From assembly GCF_029277445.1 (NCBI RefSeq), contig NZ_CP119568.1:329501-393500 (forward strand): a stretch of 64,000 nucleotides of DNA, read 5' to 3'. The notes below the pieces were generated by a model. The model worked only from the letters and a program-made list of their open reading frames with translations. It was not told where the DNA came from and ran no database searches. Every line of letters begins with the position of its first letter. The stretch's first letter is position 1. Origin of the DNA: Pararhizobium qamdonense (GTDB lineage: Bacteria > Pseudomonadota > Alphaproteobacteria > Rhizobiales > Rhizobiaceae). Shown here one piece after another: positions 1 to 10,552 of the stretch. A program made the position numbers and the translations under genes.

Positions 1-304
1 TGAAATTCGGCGAAGCGTTTACCGAAAGCGGCGGCTGTTGGCCTGAATCTGCGGCCGGCATTTGCGCAATGTCGCCGATGCGGCGAACTGCGCCCGCCTC
101 GACTAGGCCGTTTAAGGCTTTCTGCATGAGATCCACCGCATTGGCGAAAGCATCCACCGGCATGATGATCCGCTGGCGAAAGACGGGTCGAGGATTGTTG
201 CTGGCATCGCGCTCGGTCGGCGAAAGCGACATCATGTCGATCCGCACGATCGTGCCCGTCACGGTGATCTCACCGATTCCATCGGCATAAAGCTCATTGT
301 TCAT
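1..304 (-). CDS. Conserved hypothetical protein, partial (runs off left edge)
   Basis: A minus-strand frame opens at the ATG at 304 with a GGAG ribosome site about 8 bases upstream and stays open to the window edge, giving about 101 residues without a stop. It begins MNNELYADGIGEITVTGT and continues into a charged region with PVFRQRIIMP and a helical stretch. I do not recognise a named family. It starts 31 bases after the stop of the CobW-like GTPase and on the same strand, so it is probably the third gene of that operon. No signal peptide or membrane segment is seen. The C-terminus lies outside the window. Confidence 0.6.
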   Translation of the reverse strand, partial: MNNELYADGIGEITVTGTIVRIDMMSLSPTERDASNNPRPVFRQRIIMPVDAFANAVDLMQKALNGLVEAGAVRRIGDIAQMPAADSGQQPPLSVNASPNF

Positions 305-335
305 TATCGTCTCCATTGGTTGATGGTGAGGCCGG

Positions 336-1568
336 TCATGCGGCGTACACGTGCTCCCAGGGCGGGAAAGGATCGTTCAGAGCGTCAGCGAGGCGAGGAT
401 CAAATCCGGTCTCTAAGCCGATCAGACAGTCGTCGAGCGCGGCGCGGATGGCTTTTTCCACAAAGCCTGCTCCGATAAAGACCAGCTCCTGGCGCCGGTC
501 GCCCCAGACTGGGCTCCAATTCCGCTCAAGCAACGCTGCAAATTGCGGATGCCGGGGCCAATGTCCCTTCGGAACGGTAACCCACCACATACCCTTGGAT
601 TCGACCCGATGCTGCACGCCGGCAATCGACAGAAGCCCGATCCAATCGGGCCGGGTCGCCAGCCAGAAATGGCCCTTTGCCCGGATGAGACCCGGCCATT
701 GCCTGTTCAGGAAGTTTTGAAGTTTGGCGGGGTCGAAGGGCCGGCGCGCACGATAGACGAAGCTGGATATGCCATATTCTTCCGTTTCAGGCACATGGTC
801 TCCCCAACCGTATAATTCCTTGTGCCAGAGGGGATGCCGGGCCGATTTCGCTTCGCTGAACAGGCCGGTATCGAGAATGCCGGACAGTGGAACATGGCCG
901 AAATCCGTTTCGATCACGCGCGCGCCGGGATTGAGCGCTGCAACGATCCGGCGCAACGCGTCGCGCATATGCGGTGTCACCTCCGATATCTTGTTGATGA
1001 CGACGACATCGGCAAATTCGATCTGCTCAACCAGCAGATCGACCAGGGTGCGATGATCGTCATCCGCCCTTGCCTCGCCACGATCGCTCAACAGGTCGGT
1101 GCTGGTATAGTCGGTCAGCAGATTGACGGCATCGACGACCGAAACCATCGTATCGAGCCGGGCGATATCGCATAGCGCAGCGCCCGTTTCATCCCGGAAA
1201 GAAAATGTCGCCGCGATCGGCAGGGGTTCGGCAATCCCGGTTGCCTCGATCAGCAGATAGTCGAACCGCCCCTCCGCAGCCAGCCTGCGGACTTCGTTCA
1301 GCAAATCGTCGCGCAAGGTGCAGCAGATGCAGCCATTCGTCAGCTCCACCAGCGTTTCGTCGGTACGCGACAATTGCGCGCCGCCATCGCGAACGAGATC
1401 CGCATCGATGTTGATCTCGCTCATATCGTTGACCAGGACAGCGACGCGAAGACCCTCGCGGTTGCGCAGCACATGGTTCAGGATCGTGGTTTTTCCCGCG
1501 CCCAGAAACCCCGCAAGCACTGTCACTGGCAATCTTTTGCCGCCCTGCACGCCCGCCCACTCCGTCAT
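336..1568 (-). CDS. COG0523 / CobW-family GTP-binding metallochaperone
   Basis: A 410-residue P-loop GTPase of the G3E class, which typically delivers a metal to a client enzyme. The Walker A motif GFLGAGKTT lies at about residues 20-28. The family metal-binding CxCC motif (NGCICC) is at about 79-83, the guanine-specificity motif appears as NKIS, and a CobW C-terminal domain fills the last third. The frame extends upstream to 1961, but only from ATG 1568 does the protein look like the family. That ATG is 2 bases after the stop of the upstream 1485-residue gene, indicating translational coupling. The client is unknown; the upstream dimethylformamidase-like protein is a tempting candidate because that enzyme class uses a mononuclear metal. 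Family call is confident, metal and client are inference. Confidence 0.88.
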   Translation of the reverse strand: MTEWAGVQGGKRLPVTVLAGFLGAGKTTILNHVLRNREGLRVAVLVNDMSEINIDADLVRDGGAQLSRTDETLVELTNGCICCTLRDDLLNEVRRLAAEGRFDYLLIEATGIAEPLPIAATFSFRDETGAALCDIARLDTMVSVVDAVNLLTDYTSTDLLSDRGEARADDDHRTLVDLLVEQIEFADVVVINKISEVTPHMRDALRRIVAALNPGARVIETDFGHVPLSGILDTGLFSEAKSARHPLWHKELYGWGDHVPETEEYGISSFVYRARRPFDPAKLQNFLNRQWPGLIRAKGHFWLATRPDWIGLLSIAGVQHRVESKGMWWVTVPKGHWPRHPQFAALLERNWSPVWGDRRQELVFIGAGFVEKAIRAALDDCLIGLETGFDPRLADALNDPFPPWEHVYAA

Positions 1569-1570
1569 CA

Positions 1571-4500
1571 CTACGCTGCCAGCTGCGGCCGGAACGCCAC
1601 ATCCACATAGTAGTTGGAGCTGCTGAAACTGCTGGTCGGAAACAGCCCGCTGGCGCCATAGGCATAGACGCCGTTGCCACCGCTCAAGGCCGATGACAGC
1701 GCATGCAGGTTGCCGTTGGTGACTTCCGAATTGAAGAAGTTGTTTGCGGCCGAGTAATTGCCATTGGTGCTGTAGGAGACGACATAAGTCGTGTTCGCCT
1801 GGATCTGGATTTCCTGCGACAGGGAGACGGCTTGCCAGCCGCTGGCGCTTTCGCCGGTAAAGGTGGCACTTGCAAGCAGCGTTCCGGCCGAGTTCCAGAG
1901 ATAGCCGGTGTGAGACCCTGTATTGGCCGCTCCCTTGTAGAAGCGGATCTGGGATATCCACCCCCCGGTATCCGCCTGAAACTTCATCCCGAGATTGACC
2001 GGGTTGTTGTCGTTGACCGAAACGATCGTCGGGACCGTGCTGGCGCTGAACAGGCTCTGTGTCGCAGCCGGGTTCGTGAAGGTCATCGACGCCGTTGCCG
2101 TTGCGGTGCCGCCTCGCCCATCCGAGATGGAATACTTGAAGCTGGCCGGTCCGGTATAGCCATTGGCCGCAGTGAAAGTAACAGTGTTCGACTGACTGTT
2201 GAACGCGACCGTACCATTGACCGCATCGCTGACACCCGTCAGCGAAATCGGATCGTTATCGGGATCGCTGTCATTGGCAAGCAGGGCTGACGCCTGGATT
2301 GTAAAGGGCGTATTGGTGCTTGCGGCAAGACCGGGATCGTTGACGGCGACCGGAGACGCATTCTGCTGCGACCGCTCAAAGAGCACATCGACCCAGTAGT
2401 TCGCCGCGTTGTAGCTTCCTGTGGGAAACAGGCTGTTTGTCCCGTAGGCGTAGACGCCATTGCCGCCGCTTGTCGAACTGGACGGTGCCGTCAGCGCGCC
2501 ATTGGTACGGCTTGTCGTGAAATAGTTCGACGTTACAGCGTAACGGCCATTGGAATGATAGCTCGCCACATAGGTCGTTCCGGCGGTAATCGCCAGCGGT
2601 TGCGAGAAGTTCACTGTCTGCCAGCCGCTCGCGGTTTCGCTTGTGAACGTGGCTGTGGCCAGCCGGGTGCCCGAACTGCTCCAGATCGAGCCGGTATGCG
2701 TGCCGGTATCCTGCGCGCCCTTGTAATACCGCAGCCCGGTGATCGTGCCCGCAGCGGATGAACTGAACTTCATGCCGAGTTCGACGGAGCTCGCATCGGT
2801 CGTGGACGTGACAGCTGGCGTATCCGAAAGACTGAACAGACTTGTTGCCGTCGATGGCGGTTTCACCGTCAAGCTGACGGTGGCAGACGCCGTCCCCCCG
2901 CGTCCATCCGAGATGGTGTAGCTAAAACTTGCCGCACCGGTATAGCCGGCCGTTGGCGTAAACGTTAAGGCATTGGTCTGGCTGTTGAAATTGACTGTTC
3001 CGTTGACTGCGCCGTTTGCGCCGGTAATGCTGAGCGCGTCGCCATCCGGATCTGAATCGTTGGCGAGCACAAGCGAGGCGTTGATCGTCAGCGCCGTGTT
3101 TTGCTCGGTAATATAGCCATTGTCGTTGCTCGCTGTCGGAGCGGTATTGACCGTCGAGGGGGTAAACAGAACATCCACCCAATAGTTGGCACCGCCGAAA
3201 CTGTTGCCGGGGAATGTCGTGTTCGTGCCATAGGCATAGACGCCGCCGTTCTGGCCGACGCTCAAGGGGCCTTTTGTGTAGGCGGAGTTGAAATATCCCG
3301 ACGACGACGAATAAAAGCCGTTGGTATGATAGGAGGCGACATAGGATGTGCCCGCCGTGATCTGGATGGCACTGGAAAAATTGACCGTCTGCCAGCCTGA
3401 AATCGATTCCCCGGTCGATGTGCCGGTCGCAAGCAGCGTCCCATCGGCCTTCCAAAGGCTGACCTTGTGCGCACCGATATTATAGAGCCCCTTGAAGAAC
3501 CGCACGCCCTCCACCGCACCGCTGGTACTGGCTTGAAAACGCACACCCAGTTCGACACCGTCGCGGTCCACGGTCGTCTCAACGGCGGGTTTTGTGGCCT
3601 GCGTCCACAGGGTCGAGGCCGTGGGCAGGGTGACGGTGACCTGTTTGCCGGTTGATGGCGTTTCCAGATTGACGCTGTCATCGACGGCGCGTGATTTGAT
3701 CGTATAGGTGCCGCTTGCCTGCACGACCCAATTGTAGCTCCAGTTCTCGCGGCCAGTGGCCTTGAACCAGGAGAGGCCGCCATCGGTGGAGACTTCGATG
3801 CCGGCAATGATGCCGCCACCGGAATCTTGCGCCGTGCCGGTCACGGTCACATGCTGCCCCTCGACGAAACTCGCGCCGATAATCGGTGTCGTGATCGTCG
3901 ATGTCGGCTTGATATGATCGGGCGATTGCGTCGCAAGGATCAGGCTGGCATCGATCGTCGTGGGCTGGATGCCCATATCGGCGAACATGTTGATCATCGC
4001 CTGCTGCACGTTCTTGTCGGTGGGGGTCGCTGCCCCCTCATGGGCGGCGTTCAGCCCCCAGGACCAGAAGACGGTGCCGGCGCCGAACACGAGGGCTCCG
4101 CTTTCTGCGCGGTACATGGTTAAACTATGCGTCGCTTCGCCCGGTCCCACCGAGGAGCCATAATCGCGCAGATACGTATCCACCGAAATGTTCGAGAGCG
4201 ACAGATTGACTAGGCCGGCCGGCCGGAAGCCGTTCTCGACATCGGAATCCCATTCGTAGCCGAGAAGATTTTTGACCAGCTCGAAGGTTTGCCCCGGCAG
4301 GATGTTCGCCACATCCGTATTGCGCCAGAAGCGAAGGTTGGAATAGTCGTAAGGCACGGAGATCGCGTCCTGCCGGTAGCTGTCCACGGTGAACATGGTG
4401 CCGGTCAGCGCATTTTCCGGCTTCTGCCCCGGATCCGCATAGCGGGGATCGCGCCAGGTGCCTGTGCCGATATTGCTCGGATCCGTGCTGGTTCCCCATG

Positions 4501-6028
4501 TTTCCTTGTAGCAGACCATGGTGCGATACGCGGTGCCGTTGCCGTCTATGCTGTTTTCCCAACGGACCTTCCAGTAGCATTCGTTGCCGCTCCAGAAGGC
4601 GAGGTTCACCCCAGCGTCACGCGCCGCCTCGACATTGGTGCGCTGTTCCGCCGACCAGTATTCGTCATGGCCGACCGAGAGAAAGGCCTTGTGATTGAGC
4701 AGCTGGCTGCCGTTGCGCGTCGCATCGACCCCGGAAATGTAGGAGACGTCGTAGCCGTTCTGTTCGATCCACTGGATGGCGGAATGTTCGGCCCCGAATA
4801 TGAAGTCATGGGTGCCCCCCTTGCCGCTGGTATTGGTCACGATCGGGCGGTTATAGCTGATCGCCGAGGCGCGGCCGATGGCAGTGATCCCGCAGCTGCA
4901 ATTGGGCGGCAGGTAGCCGATCATGTCGTTGGGATCGACCGGAACCTCGCCAAAATAGAGGCTGGCCCCCCCCCATTCATTATAGGCCTGCCAGGTCGTA
5001 TCCGATGTCTGAAAGACGATATCGCTGGTCGATCCATCGTCACGGACGATGAATGGCACCATGCTCTGGCCGGCGGTCCCGTCCTCGCGGACCAGCTTTG
5101 CAAAATAGACGCCGGAAACGGCATCTGCCGGTACGGCCCAGCTTGCCGAGACCGACCAGTTGCCTGCATCAATCAATCCGAGGGACATATCGACAATCGG
5201 ATGCGGCTGGATCTGTGCCGTGGTCAACGACTTGTCGATGGTCGCGACCTTGCGGGCACCATCGCCGCCGTAATAGCCCAACCGGTAGATGTCGAGGCGG
5301 TAATGCGTCGAATCGGTGGCAATCTTGAAATCAACCGTCTGGCCGATATTCGTGCTGATCTGCGTGGCAAAACCCTGGATATTCGCATCCCCGTCGCCAT
5401 CGATACCCCACTCGCTGCGGGGATTGCCCTGCTTCAGGTTTTCGAGCGCAATTTTGTTGGGAGCGGCCGCTGCCGAGGAAGCGGTCTGCGGGGTCATGGC
5501 CGTCTCCGGTGCAGCGGCGGTCTCAGCGCCGGCGGGCGCCGGCGCCGTTTCCGTCGAAAAGCTTGTCTCTGAGGCAAACACGGTTTTGGTGACAGAAGCC
5601 ACGGTCGAAAAGACAGGCAAAGCCGTCTCTGACCGGACAGGATCGCTTTGAACCGCCGATGTCAGCGGCTGGGTGCTGTCTGCGATGAAAGACGTTTCGC
5701 TGGGAAGAACGACGGATGCGGTGCTTGGTTCGACGATACCCGTTGCTTTCCCAGCAGGGGCTGGATCAAGCACCGGTGGAACCGTGCTGCTCAGCGACAT
5801 CGACTTCGTAACGCCTGTGGCCGCATCATTTGAAAAATCAGCGCCGGCGCTTGGCGAAAAAATCGCCGATGGCTGATATGCGGCGATAACCCCAGCCTGA
5901 AGCGGCGTAGCGATGATGGTCGACGTCACCGCATTTTCCGCAATTGCCCCGGACAACGGACTGTAAACGGTGGTCACACCACCGGACACGCTTAGAAATT
6001 CGTCATTCTTGATGTTTATTCTCAGCAT
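1571..6028 (-). CDS. Giant dimethylformamidase-like / DUF4082 multidomain protein
   Basis: A 1485-residue protein. Residues 1-195 are a low-complexity Ser/Thr/Ala-rich region without a recognisable signal peptide. About 197-690 resemble the large-subunit domain of N,N-dimethylformamidase (DUF6605-like), with a GHDEYWS motif and several Cys. About 705-800 is an Ig-like segment. Three DUF4082 domains follow at about 805-955, 1053-1210 and 1320-1485, separated by two cadherin-like repeats with [12 protein letters not shown] calcium motifs. This architecture suggests an exported, surface or matrix protein, perhaps by type I secretion, but no transporter for it is in the window. Start is ATG 6028 with only a weak upstream GGGGCGG. 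It leads the operon with the CobW-like GTPase. Enzymatic activity is not established. Confidence 0.82.
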   Translation of the reverse strand: MLRINIKNDEFLSVSGGVTTVYSPLSGAIAENAVTSTIIATPLQAGVIAAYQPSAIFSPSAGADFSNDAATGVTKSMSLSSTVPPVLDPAPAGKATGIVEPSTASVVLPSETSFIADSTQPLTSAVQSDPVRSETALPVFSTVASVTKTVFASETSFSTETAPAPAGAETAAAPETAMTPQTASSAAAAPNKIALENLKQGNPRSEWGIDGDGDANIQGFATQISTNIGQTVDFKIATDSTHYRLDIYRLGYYGGDGARKVATIDKSLTTAQIQPHPIVDMSLGLIDAGNWSVSASWAVPADAVSGVYFAKLVREDGTAGQSMVPFIVRDDGSTSDIVFQTSDTTWQAYNEWGGASLYFGEVPVDPNDMIGYLPPNCSCGITAIGRASAISYNRPIVTNTSGKGGTHDFIFGAEHSAIQWIEQNGYDVSYISGVDATRNGSQLLNHKAFLSVGHDEYWSAEQRTNVEAARDAGVNLAFWSGNECYWKVRWENSIDGNGTAYRTMVCYKETWGTSTDPSNIGTGTWRDPRYADPGQKPENALTGTMFTVDSYRQDAISVPYDYSNLRFWRNTDVANILPGQTFELVKNLLGYEWDSDVENGFRPAGLVNLSLSNISVDTYLRDYGSSVGPGEATHSLTMYRAESGALVFGAGTVFWSWGLNAAHEGAATPTDKNVQQAMINMFADMGIQPTTIDASLILATQSPDHIKPTSTITTPIIGASFVEGQHVTVTGTAQDSGGGIIAGIEVSTDGGLSWFKATGRENWSYNWVVQASGTYTIKSRAVDDSVNLETPSTGKQVTVTLPTASTLWTQATKPAVETTVDRDGVELGVRFQASTSGAVEGVRFFKGLYNIGAHKVSLWKADGTLLATGTSTGESISGWQTVNFSSAIQITAGTSYVASYHTNGFYSSSSGYFNSAYTKGPLSVGQNGGVYAYGTNTTFPGNSFGGANYWVDVLFTPSTVNTAPTASNDNGYITEQNTALTINASLVLANDSDPDGDALSITGANGAVNGTVNFNSQTNALTFTPTAGYTGAASFSYTISDGRGGTASATVSLTVKPPSTATSLFSLSDTPAVTSTTDASSVELGMKFSSSAAGTITGLRYYKGAQDTGTHTGSIWSSSGTRLATATFTSETASGWQTVNFSQPLAITAGTTYVASYHSNGRYAVTSNYFTTSRTNGALTAPSSSTSGGNGVYAYGTNSLFPTGSYNAANYWVDVLFERSQQNASPVAVNDPGLAASTNTPFTIQASALLANDSDPDNDPISLTGVSDAVNGTVAFNSQSNTVTFTAANGYTGPASFKYSISDGRGGTATATASMTFTNPAATQSLFSASTVPTIVSVNDNNPVNLGMKFQADTGGWISQIRFYKGAANTGSHTGYLWNSAGTLLASATFTGESASGWQAVSLSQEIQIQANTTYVVSYSTNGNYSAANNFFNSEVTNGNLHALSSALSGGNGVYAYGASGLFPTSSFSSSNYYVDVAFRPQLAA

Positions 6029-6328
6029 TTGGCACCGCCCCGATCGCCGTGTGAGACTGACTTATAGAAACCCATCTTGCCAACTTTCTCGCCGCCGCGA
6101 ACCGCACCAATCGGGAGTATCCGTGAGAGTTATCCTATCCTCCGATGTGATGAGGGTGGACGGCTTTACAATGACGGTTGCAGTGAGAAGGGCGGGGAAA
6201 CTCAACCTTAGGTGCAGTGGAGGTTGGCTCTGGGCGCAAGCCGCATGACAGGCTCCTCCGGAGTGGCCCGCCCGCCCGCTCCGGGCTGCCGCTTCAAGGG
6301 ATGGAAGCGCTCGATATCATCGAACCCA
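6029..6328. other. Intergenic region upstream of the DUF4082 operon
   Basis: No convincing reading frame or RNA gene is seen. It should contain the promoter of the minus-strand operon that starts at 6028, but I cannot identify a clear consensus. Confidence 0.4.
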
Positions 6329-7460
6329 TCATTCGCCAGCTTTGACTGCATAATCCGCTAGGGCTACAGGCAAGTGCATCGCGGCCAGAAGTACGCCCAC
6401 GCGATCGGCCATGTTCCGTATGACCTGTAAATCATGGCTTATGAACAAATATGCGGTGCCATTCTTCGACTGCAGCGTATTGAGCAACACCAGGATGCGA
6501 GCCTGCACGCTGACGTCGAGTGCCGAAGTCGGCTCATCCAGCACGATCAGGCGCGGATTGGTGGCAAAGGCGCGGGCAATGGCGATGCGCTGCCGTTGTC
6601 CGCCGGAAAGCTGGCCTGGAAAACGATCTGCATAATCCGCATCGAGCCCGACATCTTGCAGGAGCTGTTCGATCTTCGCGTCTGCTCCCTTTGCAGAAAG
6701 TCCGCCGGTACGGCGAAGCGGTCCAGCTAGGATACGGCGAATACGGTGGCGCGGGTTCAGGGTCATGTCCGGAGACTGGAAGACCATCTGCAATGCACGT
6801 TTTTCGTCAGTTGAGCGGCGTTCGGCCGTGCCAGATAAAAGCTTGCCGGAAAGTTCGATTGTGCCGCTATTGGCTGTTCGCAATCCGGCTATGATTTTGG
6901 CCAGTGTGGATTTCCCCGATCCCGACTCCCCGATCAACCCAAACGTCTCTCCTGGGCCAATATCGAGTGCAACGTCGTGCAGAATGGTTTTCGTCCCGTA
7001 TTTCCGGCCGATATCGGCACAGCGCAGAACCGGGACATGGGCTTCCTGACGGCCAGGCTTTTTAGAGGTTGTAGCGCGCGGGCGCGGAATACTGTCCAGC
7101 AGGCTGCGGGTATAGGCGTGTGAGGGCCGCGCAAGGACCCGCTAAGTCTCTCCGGTTTCCACAATTCTACCCGCCTGCATGACCCCCACCCGGTCGGCAA
7201 GGCTGCGTACAAGGTGGATGTCGTGACTGATGAGCAGATAACTGGTGTTGTGCTTGTTGCGCATCGTCTGCAGGATGGAGACGATTTCCCGTTGCACGTC
7301 GGCATCCAGCGCTGTGGTCGGCTCGACCAGGACAACAAGTGCAGGTCTTAAGGCGAGCTCCGTCGCGATCGTCACGCGTTGCTGCATTCCCCCTGAAACC
7401 TGATAGGGATAGAGCGCCATCACCTCGTTGGGGAGCCGCGACACTGTGAAAGCTTTGCAC
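6329..7460 (-). pseudogene. Dead fused oligopeptide ABC transporter ATPase
   Basis: Remnant of a double ATPase-domain protein of the dipeptide/oligopeptide importer class (two Dpp/Opp ATPases in one chain). The first domain keeps its signature YQVSGGMQQR and the switch region SHDIHLVRSLADRVGV but has lost the Walker A part. After ETGET an in-frame TAG at 7142-7144 interrupts the linker, which then continues in the same frame with RVLARPSHAYTRSLLDSIPR. The second domain has a complete Walker A (GESGSGKST), signature (LSGGQRQR) and Walker B (LIVLDEPTSALD), then diverges after the final switch region. Both ends and the middle are damaged. Sequence from about 7461 to 7609 is open but not ABC-like. 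No permease or binding-protein gene is nearby. Confidence 0.85.
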
Positions 7461-7841
7461 CGAGAGCGATGTGCGGCCGCCAACCGCTCCATGATATGGA
7501 AGCCTGAATCACAGGTGCAGTTACACCGCTTAAGTTTGCTTGAATCCGCACATTCAATCAATGTTGCATTACGATTGATAATATTTAAGTTACACACGTG
7601 AATCGCCATTGGTTGAGCCTAGACGACCGTCGCGGAAACTGACCCTTTCAAGCGTTCGCTTATTATTTCGACACAAGCGCTTCCAGAGTGTAAACGTCTG
7701 ATAACTTGGACGCCCGACACAGAACCATGCCCCTCAACGGGTTTAGCCGACTGCTATTGTTCATGAACTTATGGCTGCCCCACGCAATAGCGATGTGTCT
7801 TCCGGCATCGGCTTATCGGCGGTAACTTATGGGGCCATCTG

Positions 7842-8950
7842 ATGAAGCGGAAGATGTTGGATATGACTGTCGATAAAGATCAAACTTCACCTCTGCCGGA
7901 CGTTGTCCCCTCCTCGCTGCATGAAGTCGCTGATACCGATCAGGCTGATCAGGCAGGCAATCTTTCTGCGCATCGCGATAGCCTTGCCAGGCGTGAACGT
8001 GGCGATGTCAAGGCCGCCAGTTCCACCAACACCCGGCGGGCTTATGCGAGCGACTGGAAACATTTTACCGCCTGGTGCCGGCGCCAACCTCTCTCTCCCC
8101 TCCCCCCGGAGCCGCAGATTGTCGGGCTTTATGTAACGGCCTGCGCGTCTGGCGCTGTTGGCAGAGATAAGAAGCCGAATTCGGTTTCAACCATCGAGCG
8201 CCGGCTTTCGTCGCTGAGCTGGAACTACGCCCAGCGCGGACTGCCGCTCGATCGCAAGGACCGGCACATTGCCTCGGTCATGGCCGGTATCCGCAATAGT
8301 CACGCGAGGTCACCCTTACAGAAAGAAGCGGTGATGCCGCAGGACATCATTGCCATGCTGGAGACGCTCGACCGGGGGACGTTGCGCGGCTTGCGGGATC
8401 GGGCGATGTTGCTGATAGGCTTTGTCGGTGGTCTGCGCCGCTCGGAGATTGTAGGGCTCGATGTCAAGAAAGATCAGACAGAGGATGGCCTTGGGTGGAT
8501 CGACGTGCTGGATCGGGGGCTGGTTGTCACCTTGCGCGGGAAAACCGGATGTCGTGATGTCGAGATCGGCCGGGGTTCGTCGGACACCACCTGCCCAGTC
8601 GCAGCCTTGGATACATGGCTGACGCTGGCCCGGATCACGCACGGCCCCTTATTCCGGCGCGTGACGGGACAAGGCAAATCTGTAGGAGCCGACAGGCTGA
8701 ATGATCAGGAGGTTGCCCGCCTGGTCAAACGGACCGCCCTTGCAGCCGGTGTGCGTGGAGATCTGACGGAACGCGAGCGCGCGCTCAAATTTTCGGGTCA
8801 CTCGCTGCGCGCCGGACTTGCTTCTTCTGCGGAGGTCGACGAGCGTTATGTGCAAAACAACGCCAGCATTCGTCCGCCGAAATGACCCGCAGATATTAAA
8901 GCGGGCGTGACCGGTTCAGGGGAAACTCGATTAAAGCGTCCGGCGTATGA
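7842..8950 (+). pseudogene. Tyrosine recombinase, frameshifted before the catalytic Tyr
   Basis: A phage-integrase-type recombinase closely similar by eye to the intact paralogue at 11928-13091. The N-terminal SAM-like domain (ANTRxAYASDWKHFTAWCRR-type) and most of the catalytic domain (GLRRSEIVGL; HSLRAGLASSA) are present. A one-base loss in an A-run near 8855 shifts the frame after DERYVQ and stops at 8883. Restoring the frame recovers MTRRY, but the codon after the putative catalytic Tyr is TAA, and the rest of the tail follows to a stop at 8948-8950. The 347-residue product would lack the nucleophile, so it is probably inactive unless the indel is a sequence error. Start ATG 7842. Confidence 0.85.
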
Positions 8951-9775
8951 ACGGCTTGTGCTATTTTTTAGCAATCCGTTCCCTCCGACACAGCTGCTCT
9001 TTATCTCTCCCTTCATAGCGCGCTGGCCGATACCTTCGGTGTCAAGCCAAAGAGTGAATGTTGTGTCACGGGCCGTTGCGAGAGCGGCGATCAGCGCAAT
9101 AAGCAGACATCTTTTGACCTGGAATTTTAACGCCGGGTGTTGTGTGAATAGGGCTCAGCTCAGGCTGGTAAAGTTAGGGTGAGGGACGGAATGAGTTAAC
9201 AACAGAATCATGTTCAAATCAGCGATTTACCTACGTCGTGTCTGGCAGACTGCGCGCAAAACTACCTAACGTATTTGAGTGCATCTTTTGCGAAATGCCA
9301 TAGACTACTCACTGTATGAGTTTTCGTGATCTTGGCGGCGCAGGTTCTGAAGCCCCCACTCATTGCCCTTTACGACAAGCTCATGCGCGAAGTTGTACAT
9401 GTACAACCCGGATCCTATTCGGTTTACAAACATGTCTGTGTAGCAGACTGTCCGGCCATGTCGCGAGGTTTTGATCGCTACCATTTGCGTCTTCGGAGAG
9501 ACGTCACAACGCAGACCGATCCCACAAAAAGATCGCATCGGTCGGTCTGCAAATTCTCCGGTCGCGGATGCCAAACGGCGTGTGCGCGATGGCAGCCCGA
9601 TACTGGTTATCAAAGCCGACCTGACAAATAGCTCAAAGCTAAGTTGAATAGCGACCAAAAAACGATTGCTTTTGACCTGAGACCATTGTTCCCTCCAATT
9701 GTCGGGAGGGTCTTGAGTTTTATGGCTCTGAGTCCAAACCTTGGATCGCCGGGGATTAGAGTTTTCGGGCTTTCA
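8951..9775. other. 825-base stretch with no recognisable gene
   Basis: Frames here are short and none resembles a known family. The stretch separates the broken recombinase from the IS3 remnant and is probably debris from insertions. Confidence 0.35.
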
Positions 9776-9937
9776 TCACGATGACGGGCTGGTGGCGCCA
9801 CCGGGATTATGTTTCGCAATCGGGACGTTGTATCCGATTGCCGAGTGAGGACGATCCTCATTGTAGTATCGACGCCAAGTCTCCAACTTTTCGCGCGAAT
9901 CCGCAAGGGTCAGAAACCAGTGCGCGTTTAGGCATTC
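9776..9937 (-). mobile_element. IS3-family OrfB transposase C-terminal remnant
   Basis: The minus strand reads LADSREKLETWRRYYNEDRP, then HSAIGYNVPIAKHNPGG and a short tail to a stop at 9776-9778. This is the characteristic C-terminus of IS3-family OrfB integrases (the WR-YN-RPHSAIG block after the last catalytic Glu). Only about 53 codons remain. Sequence beyond 9937 belongs to the acyltransferase fragment on the opposite strand, so the breakpoint is sharp. Confidence 0.85.
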
Positions 9938-10426
9938 GGCAAGGTGCTTGCGGCTGGCCGTTTCTTCAAGTCAGAGCTTTGCAGGCAGTACCTGCCATCG
10001 ATAGTCAAGGTACCCTCAGGTCTGATCTTTGTGATCGCGGCGCTCATCTGCTTGGTTGATCGGGGATCGCTGGCAGGACAAGGCATAGTTTCAGTGTTTC
10101 AGGCTCAACTCGGCGCGGTCTCGGGCTTTCACTTGATCTCGATCGGCATTGCACTGCTGTTCTGCGCCATGCTCGATCTTGAGCACGTTCTCAGCCACTG
10201 GCCTGTGGCGGGGGCTTCTCTCGTAGCAACGCTGTCTTACAGCCTTTACCTCAGCCACAAGTCCGCCTTTCACGTCATGCGCCTGATCTTCGGAGAAGAG
10301 AACCTGCAAGGCACCGTCGGCTTTGTCGCTTATCTGATCGGAAGCTTTGCTGTCGCCGCTGTTCTCTGGTTCTGCGTGGAGCGGATATTCCTAGATCTTC
10401 GAGATAAAATGCTGTCGTCGAAGTAG
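9938..10426 (+). pseudogene. Acyltransferase-3 family membrane protein, C-terminal fragment
   Basis: About 160 residues with four or more hydrophobic helices, matching the C-terminal half of the OafA/YrhL acyltransferase-3 family: a loop-helix pattern ending LATLSYSLYLSHKSAFHV and a last helix with FCVERIFLDLRD. Members O-acylate polysaccharides at the inner membrane. The N-terminal half with the active-site His is missing, replaced at about 9938 by the IS3 remnant, so this is a non-functional relic. Confidence 0.75.
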
Positions 10427-10552
10427 GTCTGCGAACTCTCGCAAATGTCTGTCGCGAAAGTTTGACCTTTGCAAACGAGTTTTGCGACAGAATTTGCGCT
10501 GAATTTTCAGCGCCGGTAATCTTGTCGCGAATGTTAGGGAAGTGAGCGAAAA

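Noticed and set aside
336..1961. 541-residue version of the CobW-like GTPase
   Set aside because: The extra 131 N-terminal residues overlap the upstream gene in another frame and are not family-like; ATG 1568 is the natural start.
1571..3600. Repetitive sequence as possible DNA repeats or CRISPR
   Set aside because: The repetition is at protein level (three DUF4082 domains and two cadherin-like repeats) and too diverged and long for a CRISPR array. No CRISPR array was seen in the window.
4289..5572. 427-codon plus-strand open frame
   Set aside because: It lies antisense to the coherent multidomain protein at 1571-6028 and its translation has no family-like features; a shadow of high-GC codon usage.
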